In this document: in pieces, positions 46,442 through 56,477 of the stretch
Layout: each line of letters starts with the position of its first letter
Position numbering within the stretch: the first letter of the stretch is position 1
NCBI GenBank assembly: GCA_951801245.1
Contig: CATOMC010000004.1
Span: forward strand, 54,817 to 118,816
Source of the DNA: an uncultured Lachnospiraceae bacterium
Lineage (GTDB): Bacteria > Bacillota_A > Clostridia > Lachnospirales > Lachnospiraceae
DNA: 64,000 bases
Direction of reading: 5' to 3'
The notes under the pieces: model-generated
Database searches by the model: none
What the model was told of the DNA's origin: nothing
Seen by the model: only the letters and a program-made list of their open reading frames with translations
Translations under genes and position numbers: made by a program

Positions 46442-47793
46442 TGAAATTTCTGGATTTGCTGCGAATGAGCAGTGCGAACCTCTGGAAAAGAAAAGTAAGG
46501 ACGGTCCTGACAGTCCTGGGTGTTGTGATCGGCGTGGCTTCCATTGTGGTTATGGTCTCGCTGGGACTGGGCCTTAGCCGGTCACTGATGGCACAGTATG
46601 AATCTTACGGGAGCCTGACACAGATAGAGGTGAATGAACCGTGGAATGACTCTTCTTCGGAGGAAGTGAAGCGTCTGGATCAGGATCTGATCGATGAGAT
46701 TTCGATGATGGAACATGTAGAGTCGGTTTATCCCGTTTTGCAGACGCAGGCGATTGCCAAGTATGGAAGTTATGAGGGATATCTGCAGCTGCAGGGTCTG
46801 CCCAAAGAAGCCTTTGAGGATATGAATATCAAGGTGGGCGAGGGTAAGATTCCGGGAAGCGACAACCAGCTTACTTTTTTCTATGGATGTCAGGTATTGC
46901 AGGATTTTAGTAACAGTAAGGGAAGCGGCGGAAGTTACTGGCAGACGGGAGTCCTGCCGGACATCGATCTGATGAACGACCCTATCTTTGTGATCTTCGA
47001 TATGGACGCTTATTACTCCTCGGGTACGCCGGATGAGAATGGGCAGACACAGAAGCCGCCCAAGAAATATCTGATTGAGACCTGCGGTGTGGAAGCGACG
47101 CCGGGAGAAGGTGAGTGGTCACAGTACGGATGGTATACGTACTGTGATATCGATCAACTGATCGCGGAATTAAGGAAGATTTTTAAGAACAAGAAAATCC
47201 CCGGACAGCCGACTACGAAAACTGGCAAGCCTTATAAGGAGATATTCTATAACAGGCTTCTGGTAAATGTGGACAGCATGGATCATGTGATGGAGATACA
47301 GAACAGCCTGACAGATTTAGGATACAACGCTTACAGTCAGGCAGAATGGGTGGAGTCGGAGCAGAAAACGATGGGATATATCCAGGCAGTGCTTGGCGGA
47401 ATCGGTGCCGTATCTCTCTTCGTAGCGGCTATTGGTATCACCAATACGATGATGATGTCGATTTATGAGCGGACAAAGGAGATCGGTGTCATGAAGGTTC
47501 TTGGGTGTGACCTTCGCAATATCCGGAGTCTGTTTTTGATGGAAGCCGGGTTCATTGGATTTATCGGCGGCGTGATCGGGATGATCTTAAGCTTCACGCT
47601 CTCCATTGTTATCAATCACGTGGCGGCCGGTGCAGCCGGAAATATGTCGGATATGTCTGGAATTTCGTATATTCCTATTTGGCTGGTGCTGTTGTCACTG
47701 GTGTTTGCGGTGCTGGTGGGTATGGTGGCAGGATTCTTCCCGGCCAGAAGAGCTATGAGACTGAGCCCGCTTGCGGCGATACGAAACGAATAG
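46441..47793 (+). CDS. MacB-like ABC transporter permease (FtsX fold)
   Basis: This 450-residue protein has one membrane segment near the N terminus (TVLTVLGVVIGVASIVVMVS), a long extracytoplasmic domain (about 50-310) and three C-terminal segments (VLGGIGAVSLFVAAIGITN, FIGGVIGMILSFTLSIVI, VLLSLVFAVLVGMVAGFFPA) ending in the PARRAMRLSPLAAIRNE motif. This is the MacB/FtsX arrangement. It begins on the last base of the upstream gene. Confidence 0.9.
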   Translation: MKFLDLLRMSSANLWKRKVRTVLTVLGVVIGVASIVVMVSLGLGLSRSLMAQYESYGSLTQIEVNEPWNDSSSEEVKRLDQDLIDEISMMEHVESVYPVLQTQAIAKYGSYEGYLQLQGLPKEAFEDMNIKVGEGKIPGSDNQLTFFYGCQVLQDFSNSKGSGGSYWQTGVLPDIDLMNDPIFVIFDMDAYYSSGTPDENGQTQKPPKKYLIETCGVEATPGEGEWSQYGWYTYCDIDQLIAELRKIFKNKKIPGQPTTKTGKPYKEIFYNRLLVNVDSMDHVMEIQNSLTDLGYNAYSQAEWVESEQKTMGYIQAVLGGIGAVSLFVAAIGITNTMMMSIYERTKEIGVMKVLGCDLRNIRSLFLMEAGFIGFIGGVIGMILSFTLSIVINHVAAGAAGNMSDMSGISYIPIWLVLLSLVFAVLVGMVAGFFPARRAMRLSPLAAIRNE

Positions 47794-47800
47794 TTAATCA

Positions 47801-47824
47801 GGGAGTCCGCCCGTGACTCCCTTT
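47801..47824 (+). terminator. Possible terminator after the MacB-like operon
   Basis: GGGAGTC (47801-47807) and GACTCCC (47815-47821) form a 7-bp stem followed by only TTTG, so termination may be weak. Confidence 0.55.
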
Positions 47825-48015
47825 GCCTGGTTACAAGAAATCCTTTAGCACTCGTCCAAAGGTGAATTGTAATCATATTTTATGTGAAAGAGAATAAATT
47901 ATGTATAGACACGCTATATCAACATGGATTGACATAATATATATGAATGTAAACAAATTTTCGGTAGAGAATTGGAGTAATTAAGAAAAAATAAAGAAAT
48001 ATCAGGAAAATCTAC

Positions 48016-48045
48016 TTGCTTTTTCCTTTATAAGTGGTGTATGAT
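48016..48045 (+). promoter_or_regulatory. Promoter of the secreted repeat protein gene
   Basis: TTGCTT (48016-48021), 18 nt and TATGAT (48040-48045), about 60 bases before ATG 48104. The gap 47825-48015 is AT-rich, with no gene or convincing riboswitch seen. Confidence 0.5.
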
Positions 48046-48103
48046 AAATTTACATAATTATCTATTATGGTAATAAAGTAGGGGTTGTCATGGAGGAGTA
48101 AGG

Positions 48104-49156
48104 ATGAAAAAGCATAAGATGATACATTGGTTACTTGGTTTATGTCTGGTTTGGAGTCTGCTGATTATACCGGCAGGGCGGATGGATGTGCAGGCGGCAG
48201 AGATCATAGCGACGGTGCGTGGAACAGTCCTGAAAGGAACCACATCTCAGTTGATGTATCTGGATACTTCCAGCGGCAAAATGGAGGTAAAGATAGACGG
48301 TAATACGGATACGAGCAATTGTAAGGTGTTATTGCCGGGGACAGTGATCAGTGTCTCACTTTCACATGGTTCTGACGGATATCTTCATGCGGTAAAGATA
48401 ACTTCGGAGGCGCAGAATTCCGCAGTTACCCTAGATATGTCCAGTGTCTCTACGGTGACGGGAACCTTAAATGATAAGACGAAGAATGATGTGCTGTGTC
48501 TGGATACACAGTATGGACTTATGGAACTAAAATATGACAGTTCTCTGGATATGAGCGGATGTACCATTCTGGTTTTGGGACAGAATTATACGGTGAAATG
48601 TGCGAGAGGATCCGATGCCTATATGCATGCAATCAGTATCAGTGATTCGTCATCATCAGGCAGCGGCAGTACCACTAATTATATACCAAATAACAGTAAT
48701 TCTTCCAATTCCGTGACGGGTAAAGTAAGCAGTGATACAACGCCGGAGATTCTGTATCTGTCCACCAGAGACGGCGTGATGCAGTTTAAGATTGACAGCA
48801 ATGCGGATACCAGCAGAGGTATGGTACATACAAAGGACAATAAGCTGACGGTGTACTTCTATCACGGTTCTGACGGTTATCTGCATGCGACTGGCATTGT
48901 GGGTGAGAAGGACAGCGCCTCGGATGTGACGATAGATTCTTCTACGACCACTACGGTGTCAGGGCAGGTTATGAAGAAGTCAACGGAGAATATACTGCGT
49001 CTGGACACACGGTATGGTGAGATGGAACTTAAAATGGATAAGGTTGAGGCCGGAAATGACGGAAAGTCCCTTGTGACTGATATGTGGGTGACGGTAACAT
49101 GTGCGAGAGGATCGGATGCTTATATGCATGCACTTAAGATCAGTTCGCTCAGGTAG
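48104..49156 (+). CDS. Secreted protein of four 65-residue repeats (ABAB)
   Basis: The 350-residue protein has a signal peptide (MKKHKMIHWLLGLCLVWSLL, cleavage probably near VQAAE) and four tandem units of about 65 residues, each beginning xVTGxV and ending HGSDGYLHA or RGSDAYMHA. Units 1 and 3 share HGSDGYLHA, while units 2 and 4 share CARGSDAYMHA and LDTxYGxMELK, so the array arose by doubling of a pair. A Ser/Asn-rich linker separates units 2 and 3. I know no family for it. GGAGGAG precedes the ATG. Confidence 0.82.
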   Translation: MKKHKMIHWLLGLCLVWSLLIIPAGRMDVQAAEIIATVRGTVLKGTTSQLMYLDTSSGKMEVKIDGNTDTSNCKVLLPGTVISVSLSHGSDGYLHAVKITSEAQNSAVTLDMSSVSTVTGTLNDKTKNDVLCLDTQYGLMELKYDSSLDMSGCTILVLGQNYTVKCARGSDAYMHAISISDSSSSGSGSTTNYIPNNSNSSNSVTGKVSSDTTPEILYLSTRDGVMQFKIDSNADTSRGMVHTKDNKLTVYFYHGSDGYLHATGIVGEKDSASDVTIDSSTTTTVSGQVMKKSTENILRLDTRYGEMELKMDKVEAGNDGKSLVTDMWVTVTCARGSDAYMHALKISSLR

Positions 49157-49200
49157 TGAAACGGTGAAAGTCGATTTTGTTGACGGACTTAATGCTTTGA

Positions 49201-50670
<1,470 letters not shown>

Positions 50671-50795
50671 TCACGGTGACGGTGCGGGAAAATGTCAGTT
50701 ATCATGAAATACCGGAAATAAGCGCGATGCCGCGGGGCAGTGCAGTACTGTCCTGTGGCAGAAGCCTGGACGGAGAAAGGCAGGAGGAATCATAT

Positions 50796-51464
50796 ATGAA
50801 AAGGATCGGGGTATTGTCGGATACACATGGAAAACTGCGGGAGGAGGTTGCAGATATACTGCGGGAGTGTGATGTGATCATGCATGCGGGTGATATCAAT
50901 ACAAGCAGGACCTTGGAGCAGCTTCAAAAGATTGCACCAGTCTATGTGGTGCGGGGAAATGCGGATAAGGAATGGGCCAAGATGCTGCCGTTGAAGCTGG
51001 ATGAGAATATATGCGGACTACGGATTTATATGGTACATAATAAAAAGGACATACCGGAGGATCTGGCAGAATACGATCTGGTCGTTTACGGGCATTCCCA
51101 TAAGTATGAGATGCGAAAAGAGGGATGCTTATACTTAAATCCGGGCAGTTGTGGGCCGAGACGCTTTTCCCTGCCGGTGACCATGGCGGTGATAGAAGTG
51201 GAAGACGACGGGACATTTCGTGTTTTCAGAAAAGATATCGTAACATATCAAGAAGGGAAAGAGAAACAGAAAAAGGCGCTTACACACAAGACTCTGTCCA
51301 GCCTGCTGGGGGATGTGGATAAAGGAAAAAGTGTCACCGAGATTGCCGCAAAATACGGGCTTGACGAAGAGACAGCGGAACAAATCTGCAGAATGTATCT
51401 GACACATCCGGGTATCGGACCTGCGCAAGTGCTGGATAAGATGGCAATGCCCAGGGACAGGTGA
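50796..51464 (+). CDS. YfcE/MJ0936-type phosphodiesterase with C-terminal helical extension
   Basis: The 222-residue protein is a small calcineurin-like phosphodiesterase: GVLSDTHGK, MHAGDI, VRGNAD and YGHSHK are the metal-binding blocks, complete by about residue 160. The last 60 residues (LSSLLGDVDKGKSVTEIAAK, YGLDEETAEQICRMYL) look like a helix-turn-helix and are not part of the standard fold. GGAGG before ATG 50796 sets the start. Its natural substrate is unknown. Confidence 0.88.
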   Translation: MKRIGVLSDTHGKLREEVADILRECDVIMHAGDINTSRTLEQLQKIAPVYVVRGNADKEWAKMLPLKLDENICGLRIYMVHNKKDIPEDLAEYDLVVYGHSHKYEMRKEGCLYLNPGSCGPRRFSLPVTMAVIEVEDDGTFRVFRKDIVTYQEGKEKQKKALTHKTLSSLLGDVDKGKSVTEIAAKYGLDEETAEQICRMYLTHPGIGPAQVLDKMAMPRDR

Positions 51465-51471
51465 AGAATGA

Positions 51472-52062
51472 TTATATTTTAATCTGTGTCCACTTGCCTT
51501 TCTTAAATCTTGTAGAAGCAAAGAGAAACCGTGAAATCTGGTCGGCCAGAACACCCAGCCAGATACCTATGATACCAAGTTCCAATACGTATCCGCCCAG
51601 GAGAGAGCCGATGGTACGGATAAAGGTGACGCTGATGGTGGAGGCTACGGCAGTGTAGAAGGTATCTCCCGCCCCGCGCAGGCAGCCCATGTATACTACC
51701 TGACTGATTTGGAAAATCACCACAAAAAGGATGCTCAGCATGACGGAAGACACAACGATAAAGAGGATGGAGGTACCGAGAATTCGGTTCGCCTCCTCGG
51801 GTTTTTCTTCTCCGCGTCTTCTGGCAACCAACGCAGAAATGGACACGTTCAGGGCGAAGAACAGGGACAGGCCTATGAACTTGGGCTGGGTGGTAAGCCC
51901 TACGGCGGCTACGGCATAGGAGCCAAGAGAACTGACCATCAGCGAATCGATTAACCCGGCAAAAGCCACAAAAAAAGATTCCACGATTGACGGCCAGGCC
52001 ATTTGGAATGTGATACGGATATTTTCTTTGCTGTGTCTGGGCTTATGCATTTCCTGTCTCAT
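51472..52062 (-). pseudogene. MATE-family efflux protein with large internal deletion
   Basis: This 196-residue frame starts like a MATE transporter (FQMAWPSIVESFFVAFAGLI, SLGSYAVAAVGLTTQPKF, NVSISALVARRRGEE) and ends like one (GCLRGAGDTFYTAVASTISV, GIIGIWLGVLADQISRFL). It lacks the central 250 or so residues; family members have about 450. The join, near FVVIFQISQVVYM, keeps the frame, so a shortened protein may be made but should not transport. It is convergent with the phosphodiesterase gene, eight bases away. Confidence 0.75.
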
Positions 52063-52096
52063 AAGGGCACCGTTCTGTCAACCTGAATCTTTACCA

Positions 52097-52135
52097 AAAG
52101 CAGCGTTCCTTCTTGTCCGGATGAAACGCTGCTTT
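52097..52135. terminator. Hairpin between the MATE remnant and the phosphoribosyltransferase-like gene
   Basis: AAAGCAGCGTT (52097-52107) and AACGCTGCTTT (52125-52135) form a perfect 11-bp stem. It lies downstream of the minus-strand gene at 52254 and could end that transcript, although the minus-strand T tract is short. Confidence 0.6.
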
Positions 52136-52253
52136 CTTTGTTTTCGTTTATTCCCGCGGGCAACAAGCCAAGTACTGTGCCCAAAACCAACCAGGAGCTG
52201 ATCCAGGCATATTGGCGGCTGCAGATGATTTTTATCACAATTTATGACGCTGT

Positions 52254-52895
52254 CTACTGTATCGCAGAATAGCCAAACGCATTGGCAAAAGCATCAATGG
52301 GCTGTTTCTCTTTACATAATGCACATTCCTCCGAACTGTAGGTCTTATATTCGGGAATGTCCGAAGTGGTGAACAGTGCATTGACCGGGATGCCAGCCAC
52401 GGTGTTAGCGGCACTAAAGATTGCACTCACGCCGCTGATGGTGGCACCATAATAGGTCAGGGTCTGTACCGCTTTGGTGACAGTACGTCCTGTTGTTGCG
52501 CTTGCCAGAAGAAGCAGTATATTCTTGTCCTTGATCATGGGCCGGTAATTATCACGAAACAGCATCTGACCGGAGGTAGAATATTCGGGCGTGACAATAT
52601 AAATTGTCTGATGTGCATTGCGGGAGTAGACACCGGCTCTTGTCAGTTCTTCTGCCAGAAACGCACCGATGATCTCACAGCCGTCTATGCAGACGATCGT
52701 ATCTACCACGGTAGACAGCATAATCTGCCTGCTCAGTTCCTTGGCAGCGGTAGATGCTTCGCTCAACCTTGTTTTCATCGTGGTCATATCCAAAAAGTGA
52801 TTGATATGGGAGTTGGGGGTTACGAAATGTCCGTGGATTGCTTTTAACTCGATGTTTGGATGGCTTTTGGAGTGAATTTTAATAAGTTCCTTCAT
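52254..52895 (-). CDS. Phosphoribosyltransferase-like protein
   Basis: The 213-residue protein has the type I phosphoribosyltransferase layout: IVCIDGCEIIGAFLAEEL in the substrate hood and NILLLLASATTGRTVTKAVQ as the PRPP loop. The loop reads LLASATTGRT where orotate phosphoribosyltransferases have acidic residues (VxDVxTTG), so PRPP binding or activity may differ. A CALC motif lies near the C terminus. AAGGAGG precedes ATG 52895. It is divergent from hemZ; its substrate is unknown. Confidence 0.78.
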   Translation of the reverse strand: MKELIKIHSKSHPNIELKAIHGHFVTPNSHINHFLDMTTMKTRLSEASTAAKELSRQIMLSTVVDTIVCIDGCEIIGAFLAEELTRAGVYSRNAHQTIYIVTPEYSTSGQMLFRDNYRPMIKDKNILLLLASATTGRTVTKAVQTLTYYGATISGVSAIFSAANTVAGIPVNALFTTSDIPEYKTYSSEECALCKEKQPIDAFANAFGYSAIQ

Positions 52896-53162
52896 GTGGT
52901 TACCTCCTTATCACGATACAGTGTAGTTTTTGCGCAATTTTTCCATCAGGAATGAGTATGCCGCTGTAATTATTATACAGCCTATACAAGCGTAAATCAA
53001 CGTTGTCTTGGGAAAATATTCTGTACATTCCAGAAGAGAAGTGATAAGCTGTAAAGAAAACAGCAGGATTTCCCGGGAAATGACTGGGGGAACGGATCTG
53101 GGGATATAGACAACAACAGGGAAGAGAAACCTGTGAGAGCAGAGCAGGTAAAGGAGAGCGGC

Positions 53163-54629
53163 ATGCAGATCATCAGAAGTAATAAAGCACAGTTTGAATA
53201 TGACATCCATGCGCTGGTGAAGGCTTTTTATCCGGAATGGGAGTTAAAAGTGCTGACGCCGGATTCCGTGATAAAAGATAGGAAAATACGGGAGACGGAA
53301 CCGGTGATGGAACTTTGGTTTGATGAGACGGAAGTGCTGTTAAAGATATGGAATGGTTTACATAACGCGTATAAATCCTATCGCTGTAAGATCCCTGGTC
53401 AGCCGGAGCCGTCTGCATATAAGAACCAGTTTAAAAGGTTTCTCTATACGTCCCTGCAAGAGGAGACGGGAATATCCCTTCCCTGGGGAAACCTGACAGG
53501 CATCCGTCCGACAAAGATTGCGATGACCATGATGGAGCAGGGGAAGCGAGAAGAGGAGATAGCAGATTATCTACAAAAAGAGCATTTTGTGAGCCAGGAA
53601 AAGGCCGCGCTTGGGATAGAGATTGCCGGAAGAGAGCGCAAGATACTGAGCCGTCTTCATTATGAGGACGGGTACAGTCTATATATTGGGATTCCTTTTT
53701 GCCCGACAACATGTTTGTACTGTTCCTTTACCTCTTATCCGATTGGGGTGTGGCAGGAGCGGGTAGGGGAATACCTGACAGCGCTGGAAGCGGAGATGGA
53801 TGCAGTGGCTTCTTTGTATCGGGATAAGGTACTGGATACGGTATATATCGGCGGCGGCACGCCGAGTTCACTGTCGGCGGCGCAGCTTGAGAGGCTGCTA
53901 GGGAAGGTGAGAAGAACTTTTGATTTTCGTACCGTGCAGGAATTTACGGTGGAAGCGGGACGTGCGGACAGCATCACACAGGAAAAGCTAAAAGTGCTTT
54001 ACGAATACGGCGTCACCAGAATTTCCGTCAACCCACAGACGATGAAGCAGGAGACGCTGCAGTTGATCGGCAGGCAGCATACGGTAGAACAGGTGGCGGA
54101 AGCCTTCGGGCTGGCGCGGCGGACCGGGTTTGACAATATCAATATGGATATCATACTGGGCCTTCCCGGAGAGGATGCGGCGGACGTAGCTCATACCATA
54201 GAGGCGATAGCAGAATTGGCGCCGGATGCGCTGACCGTACATTCCCTTGCGGTGAAGCGGGCGTCGAAGCTGCATCAGTGGATTGAAGAGAATGGTGTGA
54301 CTGCCTATAATAATACGGAGGAGACAATGCAGATCGCGGCAAAGGGGGCGGCGGATCTGGGAATGGTGCCTTATTATCTTTACCGCCAGAAGAATATGTC
54401 CGGTAATTTTGAAAATGTGGGATATGGCAAAGAGGGAAAGTATGGGATCTATAATATTCTGATTATGGAGGAGAAACAGACCATAGTCGCCTGCGGAGCC
54501 GGGAGCATATCAAAAAGGGTATACCCTGACGGGCGGATCGAGAGATGCGAAAATGTCAAGGATGTAGCGTCTTTCATAGAAAGAATTGACGAAATGATTG
54601 AGAGAAAACGGAAACTTCTTGAAGATTAA
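53163..54629 (+). CDS. hemZ: HemZ-type oxygen-independent coproporphyrinogen dehydrogenase family protein
   Basis: HemZ is a radical SAM protein of the HemN/HemW superfamily. The 488-residue product has an N-terminal extension of about 170 residues and then the cluster motif FCPTTCLYCSF with C180, C184 and C187, VYIGGGTPSSL and DNINMDIILGLPGE. AAAGGAG sets ATG 53163; an in-frame GTG at 53133 lacks a ribosome site. It is the last chromosome-backbone gene before the accessory region. Confidence 0.9.
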   Translation: MQIIRSNKAQFEYDIHALVKAFYPEWELKVLTPDSVIKDRKIRETEPVMELWFDETEVLLKIWNGLHNAYKSYRCKIPGQPEPSAYKNQFKRFLYTSLQEETGISLPWGNLTGIRPTKIAMTMMEQGKREEEIADYLQKEHFVSQEKAALGIEIAGRERKILSRLHYEDGYSLYIGIPFCPTTCLYCSFTSYPIGVWQERVGEYLTALEAEMDAVASLYRDKVLDTVYIGGGTPSSLSAAQLERLLGKVRRTFDFRTVQEFTVEAGRADSITQEKLKVLYEYGVTRISVNPQTMKQETLQLIGRQHTVEQVAEAFGLARRTGFDNINMDIILGLPGEDAADVAHTIEAIAELAPDALTVHSLAVKRASKLHQWIEENGVTAYNNTEETMQIAAKGAADLGMVPYYLYRQKNMSGNFENVGYGKEGKYGIYNILIMEEKQTIVACGAGSISKRVYPDGRIERCENVKDVASFIERIDEMIERKRKLLED

Positions 54630-54933
54630 AAAGAGTTTTTGTTGTACATCAAAATGGGGTTAGTACATCAATTGAACTGCTTGGAAAGCTGCGGAGTACA
54701 AGCCCCTTGCTAAGAGCGAGGAAATGGAAGAACAGGTTTTCCTTACCCGGTTTCCATACGGGCAGGGGAAGCCTGTTTTTTATTCATGGCAATAGAAAAT
54801 CCGAGAAACGTATTTTTGTTGTATGCGTCAACCGGGGCAGCATATCCGGCATAAAGAATTTCTAAAATAACCCACAGCTATCTTTGAAGGTTTGACGGTT
54901 CACTGTATAATAGGTGCAGGAACGGAGGAATCT
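54630..54933. other. Gap at the border of the accessory region, with terminator
   Basis: A direct repeat GTACATCAA occurs at 54644-54652 and 54663-54671. A terminator follows at 54731-54783: AACAGGTTTTCC and CCCG pair with CGGG and GGAAGCCTGTT before a run of six T. No tRNA or clear attachment site is seen, so the exact left border of the accessory DNA is unknown. Confidence 0.5.
54731..54783 (+). terminator. Terminator downstream of hemZ
   Basis: An imperfect long stem (AACAGGTTTTCC with GGAAGCCTGTT, inner CCCG/CGGG) is followed by TTTTTTATT. Confidence 0.75.
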
Positions 54934-55400
54934 ATGATGTCAAAGAAGAAAAACCGCCCACAAGGGCATTACTGTAAAATATGCGGCGAATACAAGGCAA
55001 ATGAAAAATTTTCCGGGAAAGGCCACGCAGCCCATATCTGTAAAGCCTGTTCCCGTTTAAGCGTTGCGGAAAAAGCGGCGGCAATGGATATGAACCGGTT
55101 GATGAGTTTCCCAATGAGGCGGCTTTCAGAGGGTGAGAAGAAATGGCTGACTGCCGTTTTACCATTGACCGGAAAAGCCGTGTCCTTACAATGACGGATT
55201 TTCAAGCAGAGGGCGAGGGGCAGTCTGTCACGTTGGAGGGCAGTCTGTCATGGCGGGTGCAGGTGGAGTACACGAACCATACAGAGCAGGATGTTTGCAG
55301 CTATGAGGATTACCTGCCAGATCGTCCAGAAGAATTGTATCTTTCCCTGTTGGAATATTTTGAGTCGGAGGATGAAGTCTTTTCACCTTTGAAGATATAA
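54934..55400 (+). pseudogene. Zinc-ribbon protein broken by internal deletion and frameshift
   Basis: ATG 54934 behind ACGGAGGAA starts KKKNRPQGHYCKICGEYKAN and GHAAHICKACSRL, two CxxC pairs of a zinc ribbon, and continues MDMNRLMSFPMRRLSEGEKK. The frame then changes near 55140; FTIDRKSRVLTMTDFQAEGE and DRPEELYLSLLEYFES run on in another frame to 55400. I recall longer accessory-element proteins with both parts in one chain, so this looks like one gene with its middle lost. A reading as two short genes is possible but less likely. Confidence 0.6.
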
Positions 55401-55678
55401 ATATTTCTGATATTCCTGACGGAGTTTATGTTGGTGAATATAACGTGGATTTTATATATGCCAAAGTGGAAGTTACCATACAAAATGGAGAAATCGCAAA
55501 TATTAACATTTTGGAGCACAGGCATGAACGTGGAAAGACCGCAGAAGTTATCACTGACAGTATAGTTGATGAACAGAAAATAGATGTAGATGCAATATCA
55601 GGCGCAACAAATTCAAGCATTGTCATAAAAAAAGCGGTTGAGAACGCTTTGAAAAGCAGGAAATTGACCACTTTTTGA
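55399..55678 (+). pseudogene. Truncated FMN-binding-domain protein
   Basis: The frame DINISDIPDGVYVGEYNVDF, VEVTIQNGEIANINILEH, DAISGATNSSIVIKKAVENA is a complete FMN_bind domain; the SGAT motif carries the threonine that takes up FMN covalently in this family. It lacks the usual membrane anchor and starts directly at the end of the preceding broken gene. The only start codon inside the frame is GTG 55445, which would cut into the domain. It appears to be a fusion scar. Confidence 0.65.
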
Positions 55679-55716
55679 CTTTTTGATTGTATCATATTCT
55701 GGAAGAGGAGGTTATT

Positions 55717-55749
55717 ATGGCATACAAAATACTCATTGTTGATGTCTAA
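55717..55749 (+). pseudogene. First codons of a deleted response regulator
   Basis: GGAAGAGGAGG and ATG 55717 open the frame MAYKILIVDV followed by TAA. MAYKILIVDD is a typical response-regulator start, so only the ribosome site and the first nine or ten codons remain of a deleted gene. Confidence 0.55.
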
Positions 55750-55773
55750 TGTAGCAAACTTTCATACAACATA

Positions 55774-55801
55774 AGCCTTCCGGTTTTGGAGGGCTATTTT
55801 T
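55774..55801 (+). terminator. Terminator behind the truncated regulator
   Basis: AGCCTTCC (55774-55781) pairs with GGAGGGCT (55788-55795) with one G-U-type mismatch, followed by ATTTTT. Confidence 0.7.
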
Positions 55802-55962
55802 CTGTAATGCTTGAAAAAGGCTTATTTTGTGGGCTTTCCAGCATTGCTCATTATTTCTTTCCCCACATTTTCAAGAATAGATTCACACAGATTTTCAGCG
55901 GCTCCGGGCAATGTGGCGGCCTTGCTCAGAAAAATGCACACCCTTTGAAAAATCAGAGAACA
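55802..55962. other. Gene-free stretch with a possible minus-strand remnant
   Basis: No intact gene is seen. On the minus strand an open frame reads LSKAATLPGAAENLCESILE through NAGKPTK and stops at 55822-55824; it has no start or ribosome site and may be the end of a lost gene. Confidence 0.3.
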
Positions 55963-56035
55963 AGAAAATATCCGCTAAAAAGTATCTCACGTCGCATTCC
56001 ATAAAAAAGATACTTTTTCGCGGATATTATTTTCT
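55963..56035. terminator. Long AT-rich hairpin, bidirectional terminator
   Basis: The 25-base arm at 55963-55987 (AGAAAATATCCGC to AAAAAGTATCT) pairs with 56008-56035 (AGATACTTTTT to TATTATTTTCT) with few mismatches and a 20-nt loop. It lies 10 bases beyond the stop of the minus-strand gene at 56045 and is T-rich on both sides. Confidence 0.8.
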
Positions 56036-56044
56036 GTTTCTGGA

Positions 56045-56356
56045 TTATACTTCGTCCCTTGGTGACGCTGCCTGAATATTTGAGAATGGCAATCTCTCAA
56101 TAAACAGTTCCTTGCAGTCGGAAAAACCGAGCTGGTAGGCAAGCATCCCATAGCGTGAGCCAAGGGCGTTCTGTTCGCTTACATAGCGGTCAATAAGAAG
56201 CCGGGTTTCTTTTGGTAGTTGCAGGGCTTCCAGCTTATTGGAATATATGTCAGATTTGCGGATAATCTCCTGATACTCCATGTCGCTGTTTGTGATCTCA
56301 TTCATAACACTGTTCATCCTCAGCCCCATTAACTGATCTAATATTGTTTTTTTCAT
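56045..56356 (-). CDS. Small DUF6809-like protein
   Basis: The 103-residue protein begins MKKTILDQLMGLRMNSVM and contains KLEALQLPKETRLLIDRYVS and LGSRYGMLAYQLGFSDCKEL, a helical pattern similar to small DUF6809-type proteins common in Clostridia and their mobile elements. I am not sure of the family and no function is known. AAGGAGGG before ATG 56356 is clear. It is the last of four minus-strand genes and ends at a long hairpin. Unlike its three neighbours it lacks the shared leader. Confidence 0.7.
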   Translation of the reverse strand: MKKTILDQLMGLRMNSVMNEITNSDMEYQEIIRKSDIYSNKLEALQLPKETRLLIDRYVSEQNALGSRYGMLAYQLGFSDCKELFIERLPFSNIQAASPRDEV

Positions 56357-56477
56357 GGTAAATCCCTCCTTGTGGCGTTGGATGTTATACCTGTATTGCA
56401 GTGGTGACAAGGGGAAAAGGGTGGATCAGGGACAATTTTGCGCCAGCCGTTTCCTTCCTGAGGCTGGCGCTTTGGTC

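Noticed and set aside
52911..53210. 99-residue minus-strand frame between the phosphoribosyltransferase-like gene and hemZ
   Set aside because: It overlaps the hemZ start and promoter region and has no ribosome site.
54630..54733. Attachment site of the accessory element at the GTACATCAA repeats
   Set aside because: The two copies are 19 bases apart on the same side and no matching distal copy or integrase is visible, so they cannot be called att sites.
55786..56004. 72-residue plus-strand frame after the truncated regulator
   Set aside because: It starts inside a terminator hairpin, has no ribosome site and runs into the long hairpin.
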